The position numbers and the translations under genes are program-made. Under the pieces are notes generated by a model. It saw nothing but the letters and a program-made list of their open reading frames with translations, ran no database searches and was not told the origin of the DNA. A stretch of 64,000 bases of DNA from JAGWRA01 sp963711505 (GTDB lineage Bacteria > Acidobacteriota > Vicinamibacteria > Vicinamibacterales > CAVVIG01). The stretch lies in assembly GCA_963711505.1 (NCBI GenBank), contig CAVQEJ010000005.1, positions 124,001 through 188,000 on the forward strand. Direction: 5' to 3'. How positions within the stretch are numbered: position 1 is the stretch's first letter; every line of letters starts with the position of its first letter. Of this stretch, positions 30,186-39,384 are shown piece after piece.

Positions 30186-30259
30186 GACGAGCCATCCTAG
30201 CAGCGGCCGCAGGGGCGATCAAGAGGTGAAAGGCCGGGCGGTCGCGGCGGCGGCTCCCC

Positions 30260-30289
30260 TTGACCGCGACTCCGGCGAGCCTCTAGGCT
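30260..30289 (+). promoter_or_regulatory. candidate promoter of the APC permease
   Basis: TTGACC (30260-30265), 18 bp, TAGGCT (30284-30289). The ATG is only 8 nt further and no ribosome-binding site is visible, so the transcript may be leaderless. Confidence 0.4.
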
Positions 30290-30297
30290 TACCGGTC

Positions 30298-31674
30298 ATG
30301 ACCAACGAGCCTCCGGCGGCCCCCGCCGGCCACACGGCCCTGGCGCGGCGGCTCGGCCTCTGGAGCGCGACGGCCCTCGTCGTCGGCATCGTCATCGGGT
30401 CGGGCATCTTCCGCTCGCCGGCGAGCGTGGCCGCCCTCGTGCCCGACCCGTCACTGATGCTCGGCATCTGGATCGTGGGCGGGCTGGTGACGCTGTGCGG
30501 GGCGCTCTCGTTCGCCGAGCTCGCCGCAGCGCTGCCGAATACCGGCGGCATCTACGTCTTCCTGCGCGAGGGCTGGGGCCGGATGCCGGCGTTCCTGTTC
30601 GGCTGGTCGCAGCTCATCGTCATCCGCGCGTCGGCCCTCGGCGGGATCTCGATTGTCTTCGGCGAATACCTGCTGCGGTCGAGCGGCATCGACCCGGTGA
30701 CGCACGTGCTCGCCGCGCGGGCGGTGGCGGCGGGGGCCATCGCGTTCGCGGCACTCATCAACATCCGCGGCGTGTCGCTCGGCGCGATGATCGTGAACGT
30801 CTCGACGTCGATGAAGTACGCGGCGCTGGCCGTGCTCGTCGTGGCCGCCTTCGCGCTCGGCGGGGGCCACGGCGCCACGGTTGCCCACCTGCACGCCGCG
30901 GCGGGGACGCACGTGCCGGTCGGCGCGCTCGGCGTCGCGCTCGTCGCGGCGCTGTGGGCCTACGACGGGTTCGCCGACGTCTCGTTCGCGGGCGGCGAGG
31001 TGACCGATCCCGGCCGCAACCTCCCTCGCGCCATCATCGTCGGCACGCTGTCGATCATCCTCATCTACACGCTCGTGAACCTGGCCTACATCTACGTGCT
31101 GCCGATCGAGGCGATGGGGCGCTCGCCGCTCGTCGCCGCCGACACCATGTCGGCGCTGTTCGGCCGGGCGGGCGTGGCGCTGGTCTCGGTCTTCGTGATG
31201 ATCTCGACCTTCAGCTCGCTGAACGGCATCACGCTCGCCTCGCCCCGCATCTTCTTCGCCATGGCCGACGACGGCCTGTTCTTCCGGCAGATCGCCGCCG
31301 TGCACCCGCGGTACGGCACACCGTACGTCGCCATCGTCCTGTCGGCGGTGCTCGGTATGCTGCTCGTGATGAGCCGCAGCTTCGAGGCCATGACGGGCAT
31401 GTTCGTGCTCGCCATCTGGCCGTTCTACGCGTTGAGCATTGCCGCACTCTTCCGCCTGCGCCGCACGCAGCCCGACCTGCCCCGTCCGTACCGCGTGACC
31501 GGTTATCCGGTCGTGCCCGCCATCTTCATCCTGGCCGTCATCTACTTCGTCGCCAACGCCTTCGTTCAGCAGGCACTGTCGACGGCGCTCACCTTCGCCA
31601 TCATCCTCGCCGGCGTGCCGGTCTACTACGCTTCGTTCGGCCGCGGTCGCGAGCGGACGCCCGCCGGGCGCTGA
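30298..31674 (+). CDS. APC-superfamily amino acid permease
   Basis: The 458-residue protein has 12 predicted membrane spans and the N-terminal signature 'LGLWSATALVVGIVIGSGIF' (the GSGIF substrate loop of span 1). It also has 'GALSFAELAAALPNTGGIY' in span 3 and 'WAYDGFADVSFAGGEV' in span 6, which are standard for LAT/PotE-like exchangers. It would carry amino acids or polyamines across the inner membrane; the specificity is not readable. It is transcribed alone, with the helicase divergent upstream and repeat family B downstream. Confidence 0.87.
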   Translation: MTNEPPAAPAGHTALARRLGLWSATALVVGIVIGSGIFRSPASVAALVPDPSLMLGIWIVGGLVTLCGALSFAELAAALPNTGGIYVFLREGWGRMPAFLFGWSQLIVIRASALGGISIVFGEYLLRSSGIDPVTHVLAARAVAAGAIAFAALINIRGVSLGAMIVNVSTSMKYAALAVLVVAAFALGGGHGATVAHLHAAAGTHVPVGALGVALVAALWAYDGFADVSFAGGEVTDPGRNLPRAIIVGTLSIILIYTLVNLAYIYVLPIEAMGRSPLVAADTMSALFGRAGVALVSVFVMISTFSSLNGITLASPRIFFAMADDGLFFRQIAAVHPRYGTPYVAIVLSAVLGMLLVMSRSFEAMTGMFVLAIWPFYALSIAALFRLRRTQPDLPRPYRVTGYPVVPAIFILAVIYFVANAFVQQALSTALTFAIILAGVPVYYASFGRGRERTPAGR

Positions 31675-32170
31675 CACCGGACGCCGTCTCGTCGCACGCG
31701 GAGAACAGTCCAGCTGGGAGGCCCGGCGGCGCGCGGTCTCGTTGACGCACCCGAAGGCCGGCGCTACGATGCGCGAAGTGCGTCTGTGAGGCCGGGCGCA
31801 GCCCGGCGGCGCGCACCGCGGGCCCGCGAACGGAACGGAGCGAGCCGCGCGAGGCGAGCGAGTGCAGTGAGCCGGGGTTCGGGGCAGAGCCCCGACTGAT
31901 AGAAGGAGATACGGATGGGAGCAACCGAGCCGCGGCCGCGGCGGCGAGGGTTCTTCTTCTTCTCCACGAACGAAGAGGAGCCGGACAATACCGAGCAGGA
32001 CGATCCTGAAGGGCTGACCAACCGCCTCCGATCGGTCAGACCACGCACGCACCGGCAGAGCGCCGGCGCGTCCCGCCATTCCCTCATCGGCGGCCGGCTA
32101 TCCGGCGGCCGACACCAGACGTCGTCAGTCGACGACGCGACCGTGCGACGCAGACCTCCGTCGAAATCGT
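31675..32170. other. 496-bp gap between permease and SDR, holding repeat family B and a doubtful small frame
   Basis: The 3' ends of two genes face each other here. Repeat family B occupies 31801-31899. The remainder holds only the doubtful frame at 31915 described separately. Confidence 0.55.
31801..31899. repeat. dispersed intergenic repeat, family B, copy 2
   Basis: Blocks 31801-31829 and 31869-31899 correspond to those at 3682-3710 and 3749-3779. Block 2 can form a hairpin (AGCCGGGG with CCCCGACT, one mismatch relative to copy 1). Like copy 1, it lies beyond a gene's 3' end. Confidence 0.75.
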
Positions 32171-32223
32171 TCAGATCAGCGACCGCGACTGACAGCCGTC
32201 GACGGTCACGCTGGCGCCGCTGA
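31915..32223 (+). CDS. doubtful small protein with a strong ribosome-binding site
   Basis: A 102-codon frame begins 6 nt after a textbook AGAAGGAGAT site. Its first third is unusual ('RRRGFFFFSTNEEEPDNTEQDD') and not obviously a shadow of another gene. The rest is arginine/serine-rich and runs antisense into the end of the SDR gene. No family is recognised. I list it because of the ribosome site; it may be spurious or frameshifted. Confidence 0.25.
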   Translation: MGATEPRPRRRGFFFFSTNEEEPDNTEQDDPEGLTNRLRSVRPRTHRQSAGASRHSLIGGRLSGGRHQTSSVDDATVRRRPPSKSFRSATATDSRRRSRWRR

Positions 32224-32950
32224 TCCAGCTGGCCCGCGGCGAGGCCAGGAACGCCACCAGCGCACCGACCTCCTCGGGACGGCCGAAGCGGCCGAACGGC
32301 AGCTCGCGCGTGATGAACTCGGCGATGCCGTCGGGATCGGCCTTCATGCGGCGATCCCACGAGCCGCCGGGGAACAGGATCGATCCCGGCGCCACGCTGT
32401 TCACCCGGATGCCGTCGCCCGCCAGCTGCTGCGCCAGCGATTTCGCCAGGCTGATCTCGGCCGCCTTCACGGCGTTGTAGGTCATCCGTCCGCCCGACTC
32501 GCGGCCCCAGATCGACGCGATCATCAGGATGACGCCGCCCCCGCGGCTCCGCATGAGCGGCACGGCCAGCCGCGACGCGCGGATCGCCGGATACAGCGTC
32601 CCGTCGAACGCCTCCTGCCAGTCGGCATCGGAGGTGTCGACCAGGGTCCCGCCGCGCGCCAGTGCGAGGTTGTTGACGAGGATATCGAGGCCGCCGAAGG
32701 TCTGCACGGTCCGATCGACGACGGTCGAGATGCCATCCGCCGTGAACAGATCGGCCGGCACGGCCAGCACGTCGTCTGGACGGACTGCAACGCGGCGCAG
32801 TTCGTCGGCGGCCTGCGCGAGAGTGGCTTCGGTCCGGGCGCAGATGGCGACGCGGCAGCCTTCGGCGGCGAGTGCCGAGGCGGCGGCCAGGCCAAGGCCG
32901 CGGCTCGAGCCGGTCACGAGAGCAATCTTTCCGGTGAGCTGGAGGTCCAT
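32171..32950 (-). CDS. short-chain dehydrogenase/reductase (SDR)
   Basis: The 259-residue classical SDR has the cofactor motif 'VTGSSRGLGLAAA' near residue 12, 'DILVNNLAL' in place of NNAG, a catalytic Ser in 'MIASIWG' and 'YNAVKAA' for the YxxxK pair. The C-terminal 'ISGASVTVDGC' is typical. It oxidises or reduces a hydroxyl/keto group with NAD(P); the substrate is unknown. ATG 32950 gives the standard N-terminus 'MDLQLTGKIALVTG'; the frame is open further upstream but the added residues look non-coding. Confidence 0.87.
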   Translation of the reverse strand: MDLQLTGKIALVTGSSRGLGLAAASALAAEGCRVAICARTEATLAQAADELRRVAVRPDDVLAVPADLFTADGISTVVDRTVQTFGGLDILVNNLALARGGTLVDTSDADWQEAFDGTLYPAIRASRLAVPLMRSRGGGVILMIASIWGRESGGRMTYNAVKAAEISLAKSLAQQLAGDGIRVNSVAPGSILFPGGSWDRRMKADPDGIAEFITRELPFGRFGRPEEVGALVAFLASPRASWISGASVTVDGCQSRSLI

Positions 32951-33003
32951 GGGGCGAAGAAGCTGAAGCGAAGCCGCCCGGCGCAGCGCGACGGCTCGCG
33001 GAG

Positions 33004-33867
33004 TCAGTGGCGGCCGGACATGTCGTTCAGACGCCAGTCGAATTTCCGGTAGACGACCTGGAAGGCGTTCTTCGCGAGGAAGTCGCGTTCCGTCATCAGC
33101 AGCTCCGGACGCACGAAGGCGAGCACCGCGCGCTCGATCGGGCTCCGGGACGCGTAGAGGGGCGACGCCTGGTCGCTGTACCCCGCGATGAATCCGGCGC
33201 TGTCCCACGAGAAGATCGGCGACACGGTCACGCGATTGCCGACTTCGTCGATCTCGGCACAGACCGTCCGGCTCAGGCACTCGTCGCGTACCGACTGCAG
33301 CTGCGCCTCCAGCCGGGCCGACGCATACGCCTCGCTGTGCAGCCGCCCCGATCCGATCGCCCCGCGTCCCAGCGCGAAGTAGAGCCGGGCATCGTGGAAC
33401 GTCGGCAGGATCTGCTGCTCGATCTCATTCAGCGTGACCGTACGCCCGGCCGCCCGGTGCGTAATCCGATCGAACGCGCCCGGAATCTGCTGAATGCTGT
33501 TCGACGGATAGTCCGAGGCCCGGCCGCGGATCGGATAGTGGTTGATCACCGTCTGCAGCACGAACGCGTTGTAGGCGTTCAGCCAGAAGGCGATCTGCTG
33601 ATTGCGATCCCAGCCGGCGTACATGTTCGCGGTGACGGCCCCCAGCGAGGCGATGTACCGGTCGAGCATCGCGCGGTCGTGCTTCACGGCGCCGTAATAG
33701 ACCAGTCCGTCGCGGACGTACAGGTTCAGCAGCGTGTCGAGCGGCTTGTGCAGCGGATCGACAGCCACGGTGGCCGCGCCGCCGCCCTGGGCGGCGATCC
33801 GCGGGACGGCCACACCAGGCACCACCATGATGGCGGCCGCAGCCAGTGCGAGCAGGTAACGACGCAT
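33004..33867 (-). CDS. secreted DUF547 protein
   Basis: The 287-residue protein has a signal peptide (about 1-26) and the DUF547 core with its signature 'IAFWLNAYNAFVLQTVINHYP' near residue 95; 'RLYFALGRGAIGSGRLHSEAY' follows. The biochemical function of DUF547 is unknown. The fold is related to transglutaminase-like enzymes in some members, but no complete catalytic triad is evident here. ATG 33867 lies 6 nt after TATAGT (33879-33874 on the minus strand), suggesting a leaderless mRNA. Confidence 0.78.
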   Translation of the reverse strand: MRRYLLALAAAAIMVVPGVAVPRIAAQGGGAATVAVDPLHKPLDTLLNLYVRDGLVYYGAVKHDRAMLDRYIASLGAVTANMYAGWDRNQQIAFWLNAYNAFVLQTVINHYPIRGRASDYPSNSIQQIPGAFDRITHRAAGRTVTLNEIEQQILPTFHDARLYFALGRGAIGSGRLHSEAYASARLEAQLQSVRDECLSRTVCAEIDEVGNRVTVSPIFSWDSAGFIAGYSDQASPLYASRSPIERAVLAFVRPELLMTERDFLAKNAFQVVYRKFDWRLNDMSGRH

Positions 33868-33873
33868 GTGACG

Positions 33874-33879
33874 ACTATA
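33874..33879 (-). promoter_or_regulatory. -10 element TATAGT close to the DUF547 start
   Basis: Minus-strand TATAGT ends 6 nt before the ATG at 33867. No convincing -35 was found. The spacing is that of leaderless transcripts known from other bacteria. Confidence 0.4.
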
Positions 33880-34060
33880 GCCGATCCACCAAAGGGCGCG
33901 CGAGACGGGCGCGGAGGTGACGAATTCGCGATCCCGTGTCATCATCTCACCACGAGACTGCGGGCCCGCGGCCTGCGAACGGTACAGTCCGGAGTGACGC
34001 GCCATACGGACGGACTCCGGCAGGAGCCCTCCCGCCGGGCATGACGGCGGAACGTTCACG

Positions 34061-34405
34061 ATGCTGACAGCTGCCGCGCTCGGCATGGCCGGATACGGCG
34101 CTTACTCCGTCCTCTGGGCGGTGTTCGATCTCGTGCGCGGTGCGCGGCTCGAGCTCTGGGCCGACCTCGGCCTGATGGTCTTCGGTCTGCTGCTCATGCT
34201 GAGCGCGGCCTTCGTCCGCGTGATGCTGCCGGGCGGCATCGCGTTCGCGCTCGGCTCGCTGCTCGGCCTGCAGGCCCTCGCCATCCACGACGCCGTTCAC
34301 CTGACCGGCCGTGTCGCGCTGGGATCGCAGCTCGCCCGCGGCCTGTTCGCGCTCGCGCTCGTCGGTCTGGCGTGGTCCGGTTCGCGCCGCCCGCGCAGCG
34401 ACTGA
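34061..34405 (+). CDS. small integral membrane protein, hypothetical
   Basis: The 114-residue protein contains about four hydrophobic helices and few charged residues ('YSVLWAVFDLVRGARLELWADLGLMVFG' is the only amphipathic part). No family is recognised. It converges with the HEAGH-motif membrane protein, ending 8 bp from it. Confidence 0.5.
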   Translation: MLTAAALGMAGYGAYSVLWAVFDLVRGARLELWADLGLMVFGLLLMLSAAFVRVMLPGGIAFALGSLLGLQALAIHDAVHLTGRVALGSQLARGLFALALVGLAWSGSRRPRSD

Positions 34406-34413
34406 TCGCCGCG

Positions 34414-34971
34414 TCAGGCGCGCGCGTCCCCGCTCCCGATCATCATCATCCCGCACAGCCAGATCCCGAGCGCGATCGACGCCACGAGCACGACGGCGGA
34501 CAATCCGCGCGTGAGGGCCGCCAGCGCCGTGTCGTGCGTCAGCAGGCCCGCGCGTGAGAGCAGCTCGTGCCAGTCGTGCTGCGGATGGGCGACGAAGCCC
34601 ACCAGCGGCAGCACCTGCGCGCGGGCGTCTCCGATGTACGTCGCCAGGCTCGAGAGGCTGCACGACAGCCAGGCCCCGCAGACGGCGACGCCGAAATAGT
34701 CGGGCTGACGCGCCAGCACGGCGGCCGCCGCCACCGGTGCCGCCACCTGCGCGAGGCTGCCGCCCGCCACTTCCGGAAGATGGCCGAACCAGGAGAACAG
34801 CAGGTGTCCGGCCTCGTGCACCCCGAGCGTGATGCCGGAGAACAGACTGGCGTACAGGGGATCGACGAGGTGGTGCCAGCCGATCCAGGCGAGATACACC
34901 AGCAGGGGGAGGCGCCACTGCCACCAGCGGCCCCGGCACCAGTCGCGCGTGTCTGCCAGCCAGTCGGCCAC
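34414..34971 (-). CDS. small membrane protein with HExxH motif (M50-like)
   Basis: The 185-residue protein has four or five hydrophobic helices, with 'ITLGVHEAGHLLFSWFG' around residue 50. The HEAGH sequence in a membrane helix is the zinc-binding motif of site-2-type proteases and some related membrane proteins. A second metal ligand is not obvious: 'LVGFVAHPQHDWHELL' further on supplies His and Asp but is not the classic NxxPxxxxDG. It could be a minimal intramembrane metalloprotease or a non-catalytic relative. No partner gene is evident. Confidence 0.55.
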   Translation of the reverse strand: MADWLADTRDWCRGRWWQWRLPLLVYLAWIGWHHLVDPLYASLFSGITLGVHEAGHLLFSWFGHLPEVAGGSLAQVAAPVAAAAVLARQPDYFGVAVCGAWLSCSLSSLATYIGDARAQVLPLVGFVAHPQHDWHELLSRAGLLTHDTALAALTRGLSAVVLVASIALGIWLCGMMMIGSGDARA

Positions 34972-35025
34972 CGCCGCCTCCCGGGAGAATCGGTCCGGGA
35001 CCGCGTCACCGCGGTCCGGCCCCGC

Positions 35026-36038
35026 TCAGTCGATCTTCAGGACGATCTTGCCGAACTGCCCCGCCTCGTCCATGCGGCGATGCGCGGCCGCCGCGTCGGC
35101 CAGCGGGAACACGCGGTCGACGGCCGGCGTCAGCTGGTGCTGCTCGCAGAAGGCGAGCATCGAGGCGAAGTCCCGCGCCGTTCCCATCGTGCTGCCGAGA
35201 ATGGTGAGCTGCTTCCAGAAGATGCGGCGCACTTCCACCTTCTCGGTGGCGCCCGTCGTCGCGCCGTAGGTCACGACGCGTCCGCCCGGCTTCGCGAGCT
35301 CCAGGGCGCGCCCGAACGTCTCGCCCCCGACGCTGTCGACGACCACGTCGGGACCTTCCCGCCCGACGAGCGGCGCCAGAGTCCTTGACCCAGTTGCCGT
35401 TCCGGTAGTTCACGCCGCCCTCGGCCCCGAGCGCCTTCGCGCGGGCGAGCTTGTCGTCGCTGCCGGAGGTGACGAACACCTTCGCGCCGATCGCGTGGGC
35501 AATCTGCACGACGAACGACGACACGCCGCCGCCGGCGCCGGTGACGACGACGGTCTCGCCCGGCTGCACGGCCGCGCGCGTCACGACCGCGCGGAAGGCG
35601 GTGAGGCCGGCCAGCGGCAGCGCCGCGGCCTCCTCGAACGACAGCGTCGCCGGTTTCGGATGCACGTTCGCGGCCGGCACCTTCACCAGCTGCGCGTACG
35701 TCCCGTCGTCGGGCAGGCCGAGGATGCGGTACGACCGCCCCTGCGCCCGCTCGTCCGGCCCCCAGTCCATGCCGGGGTCCATGACGACGGCGTGCCCCAG
35801 CAGGGCGCGATCCACCCCCTCACCGACGGCGGCCACCTCGCCGGCCCCATCGGAGCCGAGGATCACCGGCAGCGTGATGCCGGCGTAGAGTCCCTGTCGG
35901 ATGAAGACGTCGCGGTGGTTCAGCGCCGCGGCTTTCAGCTGGACGACGACTTCGCCCGGGCCGGGAACGGGATCGGGCACCTCTTCGAATCCGCAGGTTG
36001 TCGGCGGGTCCCAGTTCACGCAGGACAACGGCTTTCAC
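35026..36038 (-). CDS. zinc-type/quinone oxidoreductase (MDR family), two frameshifts
   Basis: About 336 residues after repair. The N-terminus 'MKAVVLRELGPADNLR' begins at ATG 36038 and is joined to 'FEEVPDPVPGPGEVVVQL' by removal of one base at about 35990. A second extra base at about 35383 separates 'GVNYRNGNWVK' from 'TLAPLVGREGPDVVVDSVGG'. The middle carries 'VILGSDGAGEVAAVG' and the nucleotide-binding loop 'VVVTGAGGGVSSFVVQIAHAIG'. The structural and catalytic zinc cysteines are absent, so it belongs to the quinone-reductase branch. It would reduce quinones or enones with NADPH. Confidence 0.82.
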
Positions 36039-36081
36039 GGGATTTGCTCCTTACAGGATGGGACGCGGGACGTCCCCGGCC

Positions 36082-36112
36082 AAAAAAGAATGGGGCGGCC
36101 GAAGCCGCCCCA
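36082..36112 (-). terminator. intrinsic terminator of nrdJ
   Basis: Minus strand: 9-bp stem TGGGGCGGC / GCCGCCCCA closed by a TTCG tetraloop (36112-36091), followed by ATTCTTTTTT. It starts 35 bp after the nrdJ stop and separates it from the oxidoreductase. Confidence 0.93.
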
Positions 36113-36146
36113 CTCGTGCTAACGCCGAACGGTCTTCCGGGCAGGA

Positions 36147-38958
36147 TTACGCACAGCCACTGGTATTGCCGCAGTTGGCGCACTTGTAGCAGCTGCCGCT
36201 GCGCACCATGATGGCGCCGCAGGTCGAACAGGGCGGCGCGTCCTCCTGGTTCTGCATGGCCGCGAAGGCGCTCGAGGCCGCAGTCGCGGCCGTGGTCGCC
36301 GGCGCGGGGCTGTCGGTCGCGAGTGCCGGTTCGGCCGTGCTCTCGCGGCCGTTCACGCCGGCGCGGGTACTGCTCTTCCGGCGACAGGAACTTCGCCGCC
36401 AGCCACCGGAAGATGTAGTCGACAATCGACTTCGCGAAGCGCACCTCCGGGTTCTTCGTCATGCCGGACGGCTCGAACCGGACGTGGCTGAACTTGTCGA
36501 CGAGCACCTGCAGCGGCACGCCGTACTGCAGCGCGTAGGAGATCGCCTGGGCGAAGGCGTCGGCGAAGCCCGAAATGGTCGAGCCCTCCTTCGCCATCAC
36601 CAGGAAGATCTCGCCCGGCGTTCCATCGTCGAACAGGCCGGCCGTGATGTAGCCCTCGTGGCCGGCGATGTCGAACTTGTGGGTGATCGCGCGCCGCTCG
36701 TCCGGCAGCTTCCGGCGGACCGGCTGGCCGGCCGCGGCGACGGCCGCCTGAGCGGCCGCCTCGGGGCTCGTCCGCGACGTGTTCAGCGGCTGCGTCCGCT
36801 TGCTGCCGTCGCGGTAGATCGAAATCGCCTTCGCGCCCATCCGCCACGACTCGATGTAGGCCTGCATGATCTCGTCGACCGTCGCCTCCTTCGGCACGTT
36901 GACGGTCTTGGAGATGGCGCCCGAGATGAACGGCTGCGTGGCCCCCATCATCTTGATGTGGCCCATGTAGTGGATCGACCGGGTGCCCTTGGCCGCCTTG
37001 AACGCGCAGTCGAAGACCGGCAAATCGCGCTCCCGCAGGCCCGGCGCCCCCTCGATCGTCTCGTTCTTGTCGATGTAGTCGACGATGGCCTGGACGACCG
37101 GCGGCGCGTAGCCGAGGCGCGCCAGCGCCATCGGCACGGTCTGGTTGACGATCTTCATCAGGCCGCCGCCGACGAGCTTCTTGTACTTCACGAGCGCGAT
37201 GTCGGGCTCGACGCCCGTCGTGTCGCAGTCCATCATGAAGCCGATCGTCCCGGTCGGCGCGAGCACGGTGGCCTGGGCGTTCCGGTAGCCGTGCTGCTCG
37301 CCGAGCTCGACGGCCTCGTCCCAGGCGTCCTGCGCCGCCTCGTAGAGATCCTCCGGCACGGCGCCGGCGTCGACGTCGCGCATGGCGTCGCGGTGCTTGC
37401 GCATGACCCGGAGGAACGGCTCGCGGTTCTTCTCGTAGCCGGCGAACGGCCCGCCGTGATCGCGCGCCACCCGCGCCGACTGGGCGTAGGCGTCGCCCGT
37501 CATCAGCGCCGTCAGCGCCGCCGCGTACGCCCGGCCGGCGTCGCTGTCGTAGGGCAGGCCGCGGGACATCAGCAGCGCGCCGAGGTTCGCGTAGCCCAGC
37601 CCCAGCGGCCGGTACTCGTGGCTGTTCTTCTCGATCGCCTTCGACGGGTAGCTCGCGTTGTCGACCAGGATCTCCTGCGCCGTGATCAGCGTGCGGAGGG
37701 CCGCCCGGTACGACGTCACGTCGAACTCGCCGTCCTCGCGGACGAACTTCAGCAGGTTCAGCGACGCGAGGTTGCAGGCCGAGTCGTTCAGGAACATGTA
37801 CTCGGAGCAGGGGTTCGACGCGTAGATCCGATCGGTGTTCGAGCAGGTGTGCCACTCGTTGATCGTCGTGTCGAACTGCATGCCCGGGTCGCCGCAGACG
37901 TAGGTCCCCTCGGCGATCAGCTTCAGCAGATCCTTCGCCTTGTAGGTATCCACCACCTCACCGGTCGTCACCGCACGGGTCTGCCACTCACCGTCGTCGA
38001 GCGCCGCCCGCATGAACTCGTCGGCCACACGGACGCTGTTGTTCGAGTTCTGGAAGAAGACCGACGAGTACGCCGGGCCCGTGAACGACCCGTCGTAGCC
38101 GGCGTCGATGAGCGCCCAGGCCTTCCGCTCCTCCTCCACCTTGCAGTTGATGAACTCGACGATATCCGGGTGCTCCGCATTCAGGATGACCATCTTCGCC
38201 GCGCGGCGCGTCTTCCCGCCCGACTTGATCACGCCGGCGAAGGCGTCGTACCCCTTCATGAACGACACCGGCCCCGACGCCGTCCCGCCGCCCGCCAGCA
38301 GCTCCTTCGACGAGCGGATCGGCGACAGGTTCGTCCCCGTGCCCGACCCGAACTTGAACAGCATCCCTTCGGTGCGCGCCAGCGTCAGGATCGAATCCAT
38401 CGTGTCCTGCACCGAGTTGATGAAGCACGCCGAGCACTGGGGCGCCTTCTCGAAGCCGCAGTTGAACCACACCGGGCTGTTGAACGCCGCCTTCTGGTAG
38501 ATCAGCAGGTGCTTCAGATCGTCGCTGAACGCCTGCAGCGATTCGTCCGACGCGAAGTACTTGTGCGCCCGCGCCCACTCGGTGATCGTCGTGACGACCC
38601 GCCCGATGAGCTGCCGCACGCTCCGCTCGCGCTCCGGCGTGCCGAGCTGCCCACGGAAGTACTTCGAGACGACGATGTTGGTCGCCTGCTGCGACCACGC
38701 CTTCGGAATCTCGACGTCGCGCTGCTCGAAAACGGCTTCCCCTTTTTCGTTCGCGATCACCGCCGCCCGCAGCTCCCATTCGATCTCGTCGAACGGATCG
38801 CGGCCGGGCTGCGTGAAGAATCGCGGAAACTCCAGCCCCTGGGCCGACGACGCCGTCGACTTCCGGGTCCGCGGAGCTTCGGATACAGGGATGTCGGTGC
38901 CACTGCTCTCGACCAGCTGGCCGGCCCCCGCCGCCTTGTAAGCCGCGCCTTTTTCCAT
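36147..38958 (-). CDS. nrdJ: adenosylcobalamin-dependent (class II) ribonucleotide reductase, frameshifted near the C-terminus
   Basis: About 936 residues after repair. Landmarks are 'FNSPVWFNCGFEKAPQCSAC' (active-site region), 'FKFGSGTGTNLSPIR', 'NPCSEYMFLNDSACNLASLN' (the N-x-C-S-E radical site) and 'VLAPTGTIGFMMDCDTTGVE'. The C-terminal zinc finger 'CSTCGAIMVRSGSCYKCANC' is in the other frame; an extra C at about 36370 must be removed to reach it. It makes dNTPs with B12 independently of oxygen. ATG 38958 follows a GGAGG site. A sigma-70 promoter and two NrdR-like boxes precede it. No cobalamin riboswitch was found. Confidence 0.93.
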
Positions 38959-39126
38959 GCCTTCCTCCACAAACCGGAGACCATCCCCCCGCCCCGGGGG
39001 TGTCCCTTCCGAAAATCCTTGTTGGATAGTGACGCGGACAGACCTGCGATGGGGAAAGTGCCCCTCGACGGCTCGGCCAGGAGGCTGGGAGACTCCCGCG
39101 ATTTGTCTGTCGCGCTACGGCCGCTA

Positions 39127-39155
39127 ACTATGAGCCTGCGTCTGGCGTTTGTCAA
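39127..39155 (-). promoter_or_regulatory. sigma-70-type promoter of nrdJ
   Basis: Minus strand: exact TTGACA (39155-39150), 17 bp, CATAGT (39132-39127). The leader to ATG 38958 is about 160 nt. Confidence 0.65.
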
Positions 39156-39163
39156 GACGCGAA

Positions 39164-39211
39164 CTACCAGATGTTGTGTTTCTATTTTAGTTCAAACGCC
39201 AGATGTTGTCG
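39164..39211. promoter_or_regulatory. two candidate NrdR boxes upstream of nrdJ
   Basis: CCAGATGTTG occurs at 39167-39176 and again at 39199-39208, exactly 32 bp apart, or three helical turns. In 16-bp context (39164-39179 and 39196-39211) they match a good part of the NrdR consensus acaCwAtATaTwGtgt. Paired boxes spaced by three turns are the known NrdR arrangement at ribonucleotide reductase promoters. An 11-bp perfect inverted repeat (TCTGGCGTTTG 39141-39151, CAAACGCCAGA 39193-39203) overlaps them. No nrdR gene is in the window. Confidence 0.55.
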
Positions 39212-39345
39212 AAATCGGCCAAAACCGGCCGATCCTGACCAGCTGGCGAGGGGCGGCCCGGGAGGCGCTCCGGAGCGGCAGGGGACACGGGCGGAAGGGA
39301 GCCGCGGCAAGGGGGAGAGGGACGAGGCCAGGGGCGGGAGACCAG
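39212..39345. other. intergenic stretch between nrdJ control region and the hydrolase terminator
   Basis: Purine-rich GC sequence with no gene or signal recognised. Confidence 0.45.
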
Positions 39346-39372
39346 GGGGGCAAGGGTCCGCCCCTTGCCCCC
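39346..39372 (-). terminator. hairpin downstream of the secreted hydrolase gene
   Basis: An 11-bp perfect stem, GGGGGCAAGGG (39346-39356) with CCCTTGCCCCC (39362-39372), 5-nt loop, 12 bp past the hydrolase stop. There is no U-tract on either strand. Confidence 0.6.
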
Positions 39373-39384
39373 GTGGGAGTCCCT

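Noticed and set aside
38971..39180. Cobalamin riboswitch upstream of the B12-dependent reductase
   Set aside because: No B12-box (GCCACTG with AGGAGAC motif order) is present, and the 160-nt leader is shorter than known cobalamin riboswitches.
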